Of a stretch of 64,000 nt of DNA, positions 1 through 12,200 are shown in pieces. The translations under genes were made by a program, and so were the position numbers. The stretch spans positions 157,283,043 through 157,347,042 of the forward strand of contig CP136069.1 in NCBI GenBank assembly GCA_032622095.1. Direction: 5' to 3'. Under the pieces are notes generated by a model. That model did not search any database and was not told where the DNA came from. It saw nothing but the letters and a program-made list of their open reading frames with translations. Each line of letters starts with the position of its first letter. The stretch's first letter is position 1. The stretch comes from Siphonodentalium dalli. Lineage: Eukaryota > Mollusca > Scaphopoda > Gadilida > Siphonodentaliidae.

Positions 1-150
1 CTTTTTTTTCTTGTTAACAAGTGAAAAAAATTAGAGAAGACCTTAAGGAAGAAAATTAGTGGGGTGAAGTTAAGTCCTGGGGGGGGGGGGTGCAGAGGTT
101 GACCAATATCTCCTGGACTACTTACCCTCATTGGGCCATTTTTATTTCAG

Positions 151-288
151 ATGGCATCCTTGCCAGTATTGAACGATCTTGATGTAGCTTCATCTAAATC
201 ATTGCCCAGTATCTCTTGCATCCTGCTACTTGATGCTGTTATTGCCAAGGCACAGGTCTTACTGGACGAGGCCTTCACAGCGAACATG
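151..288 (+). CDS. UBR4: UBR4 exon 1 in window
   Basis: Acceptor tttatttcag ends at 150; donor gtatga begins at 289. The 46 codons include [20 protein letters not shown], a hydrophobic helix typical of the helical-repeat part of UBR4. It starts with an ATG, but the good acceptor directly before it and the helical content argue that this is an internal exon, not the gene start. Confidence 0.85.
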
Positions 289-3200
289 GTATGATATTAA
301 TTATGTCTTCCTTGGTATGCATGTTAACTATATTTTCTTAGGCATATTATGGACTTACTTTAGTGAATAAAACTGATAAATTAGTATTCAAACATTATCT
401 CCACTGGGAGGACATAGCAATCAACTAAGATTATCGAAAACTCCAACCATATCGACTGTACCATTTCAGAGAACACAGCATTTGAACAACGTACAAATTT
501 CAATATCTGCCACTTTATTCGGAACAAATTATTTGGCATAAACATTACGGTGATGATTTCGTCGTAATTAGTTTATAACAATGCCGCTGTTTTGTTTCTG
601 TCTTTATATCAAATTTATTAAATTATCTTATTTTGGCATGATTCTTTGTTATTCTGTTCTGAAAAGCTCAGCGGAGTATTTCACATCATTTTAAAACAGG
701 GTTCACGCTGTCGTATAAGTTTTTTTTTTACCCTAACTTCGGGAATCTAATTCAAAAACCCAAATTTTAATTGGTTACTGGAGCAATATGTTGGAGAATC
801 AAATATATAGTATGGTCATCTGAGCCAACTGATTAGGTGATATAGCATAATGGGTAACAAAAGGCACTCATGGTAGTGCACTATCAAATAATGTAATAAA
901 ACAGCAATGAGGATTAACACTGGACAGACACTATTTCCTTGTTTGACACCAGCGCTGTAATAAAATGGTTACCATGGATATTTTGTATTTGTTCCAGGCT
1001 GACCCAGATCCTCAGAAGATGAATTCAGCACAGGTGCTTATCGAGCCTGTGTTCTCAGCAATCAAAAGATTCAACGGCTACATTAAGTAAGTTAAACACT
1101 ATTAAACAATAATATACGTAATTAATACTTTGGCATACATTATTGTAACCCTTCCATGACTGGAGCTTCCTGAAATTTTGCGAAAACTCTGTGCCAATGC
1201 ATTCTCTTATATATGCGAGTCTCCCGTTTGGATCCTCACATATATAAGGGAATACATTGGCCTAACAATATTTACATTCAACTTGTAAGCCAGTGCATTC
1301 TATTTAAATGCGAGGCTCCCAATGGGAGACTCGCATAAATAAGAGATTGCACTGGCACATGATCTTTAATGCTGCACCAGCGCCGTTCCCATCATTAAAG
1401 TGTTAGCAATAAAATATATGCCAACGTAATGTAACATAAGAATCCTATTTATTGACAGATTTAAAAAATATAACGAAGTTTCTTACTATTTGTCTTGATC
1501 ATTTTTCACTTGAACTTAACACAACAAAAAACGACATAATATTCTATCATTGTTTCTCAGTTGTTGTTTTCAGCTCAAATTCCTGATTGTTCAATCTGTT
1601 ATACCTGCATGGTACCGCCCTTGTAACAGACTGGGTTAGCCCTTGTTGGTATCCAATTTGATTTAAATCATGGCTGATTATACACCAATGACTGAAGGAA
1701 ATGGCGGGTATACTGGATTACATTTGTCTATATTTAAATATTTCTGTTTATGGTGGTTTTAATGGTTGTGACTTTTTAACAGCAATGCCCATCGTGAAGG
1801 CCATCCGCATCTTTAATTTGATTTCTGTGTGAACTCTTTTGATATTGTATATTTGTTATGTTCAGATCGAGTATAATGGATGAGATAAAAGAAGAAAATG
1901 AGACTGTCCACGACAACGTTCTCCGAGTGTATAATCTCGTGGTGTCTATTGGATCGACAAAGTCAGCAAAAACATCAAAGTTTGCCACGTCTGTGATGGC
2001 ACTGTTGCCAGGCTCGGTTCGAAATGCTGTTGATAAATGGAATAAGAATGCTGCTACTGAGTTTCCCAGTATAGGAGCCTGGGTTAGTTGAGTTAATATT
2101 TTTTAAAGAATGTTATAATGTGGAACTCATATACTATGTTTATGTCCATGTCTATGTCACACCAACAGATAATGCATGTGCAGGATGATTCTACAAGCAT
2201 TGTGGAAAATGTTCAGATATAAATATGTTCAACAAACATACTAAGGAACTACTCATCAATGAGATTCTATCTATATATAAGCCAAGTGTTTGTCTGTGTA
2301 TGTGTTATGATTTTGGCACATTTAAAAAAATATCACCCGTGTGTCTGATTGCGCCCAAATTATGATCATGTCCTGAGGCACATCTTAGAATATGACACGC
2401 AAAATTTCTGGCCAAGACAACCTGAGATATAACGTGTTTGCCAATGGTTATCAAGGTGATATATTTACTGATATAATGTGTTACCTTCTCTAAAAATGAA
2501 TGTGTTTTCAGCGGCGTCAGTCATAAATTCCTGACAAACTCTGCACACCGTTTGCCCGATTTGTTTATATCGTTACCAGCAGTGCAGCAGTGACAATATA
2601 TTTTCCTGCATGTTTGTCACCCATCATTTTTGACCTCAGATGACTTAAAGGGGCATATATGAGAAAAAAAGAGTGTTCCTTATCAGCTTAGAATACATGT
2701 AGGAAAATTGGTCACATGGACAGAGGAATGTCAAGGGATGGGCGCCTTCAACCTCAGTTGACTTAAAGGGGGACAGATAAATTGCATGATTAATAAAGAG
2801 TGTTTATTATTGACTCAGAAAATATGTGGGAAAATTGTTGCACAGAGGTAACAAGACACTGGAAATGTCACAGGATAGGTGCCATTGTCCTCAAACCACT
2901 TAAAGGCACTAATAATTAGCAATCATGAGCATTTATTATCAGCTTAAACTAATTCTTCACACGACGTTCCTGCATGTCATGATTGTCACCCATCATTTTT
3001 GATGAGCAATCCCCTAGTTTAGTTTATAAAGGGCAAATCAGTATTATGGAGATATTTATTAATTTTAATTTCACAGAGGAATGCATTTGCTAATGACATC
3101 CTTCCTTGTGAGAGCTACATCGACGGAATACACAGCGGCCACATCAGCACTCTATCAGGTAAAGTATAATATTATATCTTAAAATTTGCTTGTTTTCCCT

Positions 3201-6200
3201 CTAAATGGTTAAAATACACAGATAGGAGACTAGGCGGTTTCCAATTCGGCATCCTTGCAGACTTGTTGATAGACGGCCCAGATGATGTAGCTCAACTTGA
3301 AAAAGGATCTCCGATAGCCACATAGTGGTGATAGCTTATATATCAATAGATGTATATGTTAATTGATGTGTTCCTCACAACTTAACACTAAAATCCAAAC
3401 AACCTTATTTATTACAAGTCTCTGCTGTAGTCTTTGGTGAAAAATTTCATTTCATCAAAGGGACCCAAAGCACGTGCAGTGGGAAAATGACCTAAAAAAT
3501 TTAAAGTCTGTGAAAACATCATCATGGATATATAGATAAACTTTGTTCTTATTCATTATTGATAGTTTTCCAATAAAAAAAATTTGTCTGTTCAAAACTT
3601 TGTTATGCAAATATAACTGTTACAGTAGTTTGTCAACAAACATTGCTGATGTAGTATATTCAAATATTTTTAGTCTGAATATTATTTTCAGAATATTTGT
3701 GCTAACTTATTGTACTAATTGACTTATATGGGTAATTCCACTGTAAAACTAATGTTAAATAACATGCAAAATCTAGTTATTGGAGAGTTACTAATAATGA
3801 GAATAAGAACAAAGTACATGTACTTGTTGATGATAGTTGTTTTACATACATTTATGTTATTTAGCCTGAACCCACTTTGAAGGCCTTGAAACCCTTTAAC
3901 CTGGAAATCATGCACCGATAATTTTAGCTTTCAACCTTGCTATTGCAGGCCAGCAACAATTCTCCACAAAGACATCCCTGAAGCATTTGCTGCATGCTTT
4001 GATCAGGTTCGGATGTGATCTAGTTATGTAAGTAAGATACAACATCATTACAAACTGATATGAATAAGTTCAAAATTAAAAAAATTGGTTTGCCCACTCC
4101 CTACCTTCCCTAGACCAAGTCTTCTAGGTCCACAAAAGCTTGGGATAATAGTTGGGTTGATGCTGTTTTGGACCAAGTCCCGTCCCGTTAGTCTTCTATA
4201 ACAGACTTTCATTGAAAAGATGCACTATATTTGTACGTGGAGCCTGGGCATTCACTTGATCCCCTGAATGTGATTAATCATCTGACATGTCTGATTAATC
4301 TGTCTTCAAAACTGATGTCATTCACTGTGATAGGAAAAGGTAAAGTGATGATACGGTTGTTTAATATATGGTTTACATTTTCTGATTACGGAACAAATCT
4401 AAATTCTCTGGAAAGCAAGGCTTTGTTTACTATAAATCTCGTTGCTTTGACATTCAGCGGACCTTTGATATAGGGATGTTTCATATCATCATTTATGGGA
4501 AAGGCTCAGCTCAGCCCAGCTGAGTTAATGAATAAGTCATGGAGTTTCGCCATTAGGATTACTTTGAAAAGATGTCACTATGACATTTTGCATTTTATGT
4601 TCAAAATTTATCTTTCTTTGTTCATCTGGAAATAATGGTTGTCTAGATATCTCAACCATATGTTGTCCGATTGCAATCAATTTTCGTATGGATGTTTACC
4701 TTCAATAGTGTGCCATAGGAATGTTCATTAGTTTCATTTGCATTTATATTTTAGAGTTATTTTCTTAGTTTATCTGTTAATGTTGTTTTGTTTTTCGTCA
4801 GCCAGAGTACCTCAGCCACATGTTTTAGGATCTCATTGAAATTTGGTATGATGTTCGCCATCACAAGGTCTTTCAATAAAACATCAACGGAAATGTATGA
4901 ATTTTCCCTTTTAATTCATTTATTTTGCTTGTTATTTCAGCTGGTGTCCAGATAAAATAAGCAACAAGGAGCTGATAAAGGTCATGTTTCCGATGCTGCA
5001 TGACGCGACAACAGAATACCTCCATGATATGGTGCAGTAACTCCTTCATATTTAACCCTTTCATGATTGCAAGTCTCCCATAGGGAGCCTCTGATATATA
5101 AGAGAATCCATTGACCTAACAATACTTACCTTGTCGTTGTAAGCCAGTGCACTTTCTAGTATATGCGAGGCTCCCTATGAGAGACTCGCATATATAAGAG
5201 AATGCACTGGCACAGAATCTTTAATGCTGCAATAATGGAGCTCCCATTGTGAAAGGGATATATATATAGTCTTGCTACTATTCATTTTTAAGCCCAAATA
5301 TGTAGAAGATCTTCAAAGAGTTATGTTGGGATATAAGACTTTATGAAACAAGTTTGATAAATGTGAATCAAATTTATGAAATTAGTTTCATAAAATCTTA
5401 TATCCCAACATTATGAGTTGAAGATATTTTATATCACATGAAAATAACTAGAGCTTTATGCCTTTTTAACAAATAAAAATCTTTAAAAGAAACTGAAAAA
5501 TCCATGCAAAATGTATACATGCATGGCATTGGCTGAGACGCTTCACGACCGTATATGACAGTATTGTGCCCTCTGCCTTGTGACGAAACATATAGTCTCA
5601 CAATTTGCCTCTTTGTTTTTGTGCCTATTTTCATTAGTGCAACGAAGTTGCAATAATTGAACTTTAATGACAAAGCAATCATTTTGCAATGTCTGGTATT
5701 GGTGTCAAGCACGGCTTTTCTAAACAATAGTAATCGGCGCGGTAATTTACTTAGCACAATGCCAAGTATCCCGGGAAGCATGCAGCGATTACTCACTAGT
5801 GAGAGATAAGAAAGTATCTTAATAGATTTTTCAATGATGTAATAGGGGGTTCATGTGATATAGTTAGATATCTTATATTGACGATACATGAGGTTCATTC
5901 AGATTTGACACAAAGTGAACCAAAATTTCCTTAGCGAATTTTCTGCTCATATATTTGAGTATGATGACACCAATTTACGAACCCGCCAACAAATTTGTTT
6001 TACCAAAAAATGCCAACACATTTTGTTTAGCTCATGGTGTTCAGTTTGTATAAATTTCTCACTAATTAAATGTGCTGGTTTTTTTATTTCAAAAAATGAT
6101 TTCAAGTGAATGTATGAGGTTTGCATTCACCAGTGATCATTTTGATTAATCGCCAATTGGTATGTCAAGACCTGCCTGGGTTAAAAAACAAAATCACCCT

Positions 6201-9200
6201 CCATCAAGAGATTTTTTTCTCCTGATGTTCATAAATATACTTAAAAAATTGCTGTGGCCTATATAGAAAACATAAATTGGGGCATCTTTAGTAAAATTTT
6301 ATATTAGATATCCGTATCAGTTTTGATACCCTCCAAAAAAGCTGGCATTTTTAACAGGCATGTTTTTTAATGGTTTTCATAAATTTCTCAAGCTTTTCAC
6401 TGTTGAAATCATTTGGATACTGTTAATCACATCAATATATTTCTCATAGGTATCCTCATCAATGGAGAAGTACCTGGGTCCGACGGATGGAGAGAAGTAT
6501 CTACAGAAGATGTATGAAGCAATATTCTCTGTTGGACAATCACTGATAAACATGTACTCAGAACTGGACAAGTGAGTGTAAAATGAAAAAAATTCTTTAA
6601 AAAACAAAGTTGGAAAAATATTGTCACGGTTAATTCTCCTACATATTCGTTCCCAGAAATCTGTGGGATTAGAGTAGGATGTAACAATGGCATATCTCTG
6701 TGAGCACAGCCACTGAACATTAATACCGAGAGGTCAGTTGCACTGATAGGTAAAAGGTCAGTGCACTGAGAACAAATAAGGTCAAAATAATCAACATGGT
6801 CGGTCAGTGGTGTACTGATTGAATCCAACCCACGTGGTGTCAGGTAGGATTGACTAAAATCACTATTCCAGAGTAAAAGAATCTGGTGGCAGATAAAAAG
6901 GGGGGAAAAGGGAGGGAAGCTAATCCCTCCGATTTCTTCCCCCTGATATTTAGAGAATTCCTCTCATCATACATATTAATATACAGGGATGTGCTCACGC
7001 CGGGCGGGGGCGCCCACCACTCAAAACAATCGCCCGGGAGTCACTACGTTTTCAAACCAGTGCACCCGGCACATTTTTACGATCACAACTGTACTCGCAT
7101 TGTAAATTGTGCCGAGTTCTCTTGATGATAACGACATCTTGCATGTCTGATAGCGACGACATGTTGCCGTCTGAGGCATTTTAATGCCTCATATAAAGCA
7201 CGTGGGGAGCCTTGATTAATGAGGTGTCAAAAGGTCTGCGATGACCGGTGAATTTTATTACAAAGAGCCGACATAATCAAATACTTTCCGCGCGTGCTGA
7301 GCCGTAGGCACGCGCTGGAGTTAAAAGTCCTGGGGTGAATTTGAAACGTCCAGTTTCAATGATCCTAAGCCAAAACGATGTCGTTATTGAAATTTTTCAC
7401 TCAAACTCCGAAAAGTAAAAAGCTGCTGGATGATGACAAAGCAAAACCTTTCGATACTACTGCATCTGATAGCTCAGAATGCGATGGTTCCATTCAGAAA
7501 GAGAAGAAGAGAAAACCTGTCGATACTGTTGCACCAGATACCGTTAGACCAGAATGCGATGCTGTAATCCAGAAAGAGAAAAAGAGAAAGCTCCCAGAAT
7601 CTGAACAGACAGAACCAAAACGATCGAAGCATGCCACGTCATTTAAAACATCATGGAACAAGGATAGACCGTGGCTACTGTACGTGACAGATGTGGGCAT
7701 GTTTTGTGAATTCTGTCGGAAGCATGACATGCGGCCATTTGACCACGAGACATGGAACAAACAGCCATGTAAACGCCTTCGCTTAGAGAGCATTGTGGAT
7801 CACGAGAAGTCGAATGCACACAAAATTGCATCCAAGCTTAGCGTCGATAAACACCAAACGGACGTCAAGGAAACTATAGTTCCGTCGCTGTCAATGAACG
7901 ACATGAGCAGAACTTTCGCATGCCTGTACTTCTTGTGCAAACAAAGAATTTCGCATACAACAAACTTTGTACCTCTACTCGACCTCATGGACTATATGTC
8001 TCTGAATCTAAAAGAGAAAATTAGGATGGGGAAAAATGCACACTACACAAGCAGAAATGTTAGCGTGCATATCGTCAGTAATCGAAGAAAACATCATGGA
8101 AAGACTTCGCTCATCAGTCAGTTATGCATTGATGTTTGACGAAACGACTGATTGTGCTATTCAAGAGCAGATGATCGTGAGGGCTCGCTATGTACATTCA
8201 GGTGAAATTGTGACCAAATATCTCAAGATTATTCAGCCACTTGCATCATCCGATGGTTCAAACCAAGACCTCGTAGTTAGACTTGACGGCAAGAATATCG
8301 CCAAGAAAGTAACTGATTTCGTCAAAAGTAAAGATCTGTCATTCCAGAAATTGAGAGCCATTGGTACAGATGGGGCCTCGACCATGGCTGGAAAGTTCAA
8401 TGGCGCAGTTAAGCTGATTATAGATGAACAAAAAGCTGACCAAACTAAATTTCCCGAAGTCGATCGTTGTAAGGCCATCGGATGTCACTGTGCTGCCCAT
8501 AAGCTAAACCTGGCAGCGTCACAGGCAGGCGACAAAGTTCCATATATCAAGAAATTTAAGGACATAATTCGGCAATTATATGACTTCTACGACAACAGTG
8601 CCATTCGTGCTGCTGGGCTAAAAGCTATTCAGGATCTGCTAGATGAACCAGCACTAAAGGTGTTAGAACCCTCTTCAACACGATGGCTTTCTATTGGGTT
8701 ATGTGTGGCACGAATAAAGAAAACATTGGCCAGCATTATTATCAGCTTGGAGAGAGAATCTGAAGAACGAGGTGATGCCAAAGCTGCAGGTCTGAGCACG
8801 TTTATGTCGGACTTTCAATTTATTGCCACTCTACTTTTGTTCTGTGATGTTCTGACCAAAATCAACCGACTGTCCAAAATATTCCAGGACAGTGAACTTG
8901 ATTATGCTCTTGTAGCTCCCGTTGTGCAATCAACAAGAAATCAAATCTAGAAAATGTCCGAAAGTGATTATGACGGTGACAACTTAAAAGAAATTTTGGC
9001 ATACATCAATTCTTTGAAAGAAGCAGGCGTTAATGTAAGCTACAACAAACGAAATATTCGTGGAAAGGGTGACACTGAGAGTGAAATGGTGGACAAATAT
9101 CGTGCTGACGTGAAGATTCCCTTCATTAACAATATTATTTCAAACTTGGATAACAGATTTACCGATTCCGGTGTAATTACTTCATTCGGAATATTCAACC

Positions 9201-12200
9201 CTTCTCATATGGACAAAGGAGATAAACATTACGGAAAGAGCGAAATTCAGACCCTCATCAACCAATTTGGCGGCTATTCAGTTGATGAGGCAAAGGAAGA
9301 ATGGGATGATTTTCGGGAATATATGGCATTGAACATGGAGAAGATGAATACTCGAGATGTTGTACGTGCTTTGACGGGGCATTCGAAAAACCCACTGAGA
9401 ATGGTTTATCCAATAACATCACACCTGGCTGAAATATATCGAGTGGTACCACCACATACCGCAGACGTTGAGCGTGATTTCAGCCAGATGAAACTGATCA
9501 AATCATGTCTCAGAAACCGCATGGTGGAGGAAACGTTAGACGCGGTCATGCGTATAGTAATTGAAGGACCGCCCCTGGAAGATTTCCCCTTCCACGATGC
9601 GGTTAAACTGTGGGCAGACGGAAAGAATAGGCGATTAAAAGTCCATTCCATGAAAGTGTGACGTAACTGAAGTTGTATAAATAAACATTGTAAATAGACG
9701 ACACTGTGTATAGTTAAAAGAAGGAAATCACGTGGGAAATATGACATGACGCGATTAGTACTCAGGCGATGATTGGCACGTGTTCTTGTGACGCTGTTGT
9801 TAGTTCTCGCCAAGACAGCCTTTGATATAATGCCGCCGTTTCAGTTTAGTGTACCAGATTAACCTGTTAAATAATTGGATTTATATAAAGAATATGCAGA
9901 GGATTCTTATACCGGGTGAGTTACACTGACTTTCAAATTATGTTTGCCCAAATTTAAAATATGAAATGTCCCTATTTTATGATAATTTGTCAGAGGCCTT
10001 GTGGTGTATTTTACACCCGAAATGCAACGAAAACGCGTTTGCGAGCGCTAATAATCCAAATTTTCTTCCGATTGGGCGAAACTTGGTCACCCAATCGGAC
10101 CGATGACCCTCCCGCCCGGGACTATTTTGGGGATTGGCACATCCCTGAATATAAGGATGAGAGGGGAATTATTCTTCATATTTGTTCTCAGAAATCTACG
10201 GGATTAGAGTAGGATGTAACAATAGCACAGTACCAAGATGCCGCCAGAAGGAGTGATCGTAGAGAAAAGAATAAGTTTAGATCTCACCTTGATAAATCCA
10301 AATTTATTCGGGCACATCCCGAAAAAACACACTAGCTGTAATATAACTAGGTCTGTAACAATAACACTCAGAAAATCCTGGCAACAAAAGTTCATGTATG
10401 GAACACGTTCATGCAGGCCTCAGCCTAGGGGTCCAGAACAGGGAGACTTGAAGTCTCCCTCCAGGAAATTTAGGGAGACTTCAGGAAATTTAGGGAGACT
10501 TCAGGGTGGGGAGACTACCAAAAATTGACAATTTTCAAATATCGCTTTATTTTATAACATCTGACAATAAAAAATTTAAAAAGATAAAATAACAAATAAA
10601 ACTAAAAAAAAATAATTTATCTGAAATTAGCTTAATTAATTGTTATTATACATTTAAATTTTTTGGAAATGTTTTGTGTAGCTATCATTTAAGCAAGACA
10701 ATTATCAAGTTACAGTAAATAGTTACGTTTTTAACTAAATGAAAGTAGTATTATTTCCTAGACTGCAGCTTGGAAGATACGTTTGTACAGTCTGAATCAT
10801 GATGCATGTAGCTTTTTAAGTTTAATTTGGTCACGGCTGTAATGTGGGTGTCCGCTAAAATAAACAATAAAGACTAACTAACAAAGGAGTTGCAAAAGCT
10901 TTTATTAATTAATGGCCTCCCTTAATTAATGCCAACATCACTGGTATAATAAAAGTCCGACGCGGTCTCTTCAAAAATTCCGACGCGTTACTGAAACGAA
11001 CTTCCGAAGCGCCTGGTACATACTCTGATAATATCGTAATTGTTTTATATCTGAAAAGCGGGACGGCGGTCTTTTAAGTTAATTAAAACATTTATTTGTG
11101 ACACTCACGATGGTCAGTAACAACACAGATGCGAACATCTCATCGTGCTTTCAGCGTGTCAAAACATTCGTGATTAACATTCATTACCGCAAAGGGAACA
11201 AAGGCGACGGAATAACAACACCAAACAATAGGTCATATTTTATTTTTTTATTTTAAACACTTGGGTCTTTGGCTCTGCATCGTCTGTTTCTTTTTGGGAT
11301 GGCCGCCACAATTCATCTATATATGGACATGTCCAGACATGTCCGGAAAAAAAACTAGAAAAAAAATTAAGAAAAAAAAAGAAAAAAATTTCCCCCTAAA
11401 ATTGAAGGCGACTTCGATTTCGCCTTAGAGCGACGATAGGGCGAAGTCAGCGACAGTAAGGCGACAATCTCGCCCGAGTCGCCTTGTGAGCTGAGGCCTG
11501 CGTTCATGTCCCATCTTGATTTGCCAAATCCTATTCTAATACCTCCGATTTCTTCCACCTCATATTCCTCTCATCCTACATATAAATGTGAGGATGAGAG
11601 GGGAATCATCTACTCAAACTGGACAAATAAGTAGAAAATTAAATAATCCATCCAAATTTAAATTACAAATTTGCTACTAATATATCACAGAACTGAAATT
11701 CAACAACCAAATATATCGTCTGAAAAGAATGGGGGGAAAAAAAGACAATTAATCTTAAAAAAATATTATTTCAAGTTAAAACAAAGTTAAAACAAAAGGA
11801 TCAATTGACTGAATTTGGCATGGCATATTCTATCTTCTTTACCTTTATGAAATTACCATACTCCGTATTATTTGCCTCTGTCGAATTAACAATCTTGAGA
11901 CAGATGTTGGATAAGAGGTACACAAAAAATAGTCAAATGTTACTATTCACATGTTTTCAGTGGACTTGATGAAAAAGTGCTGCACCAGTTTATTTCATTC
12001 TTCGAAGACAGTATGGAGAAAACTGCGGCGAAGAAAGCCATGGAGTCAGTCATGTGTCAGCCACTCAGTCTCGTTAAAATGTTGTGGACTAGTGACCTGG
12101 TGGAATGTTCTGTTAGGGTTCTAAAGTTCTACAACCGGCTGTTGCATCTCAGTAAGTATGATAAGTTAACCCTTCCATGACTGGAGCTTCCTAAAATTCT

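Noticed and set aside
151..153. ATG at the beginning of exon 1 as translation start of UBR4
   Set aside because: It follows a good acceptor directly and the exon encodes an internal helical segment; the family has about a thousand residues upstream.
5434..5796. Minus-strand reading of 120 codons
   Set aside because: No domain, lies across an intron in AT-rich DNA, opposite to the host gene.
7378..8139. A separate complete 253-aa gene
   Set aside because: It is the N-terminal part of the hAT transposase cut off by a frameshift; the reading continues in the next frame from about 8054.
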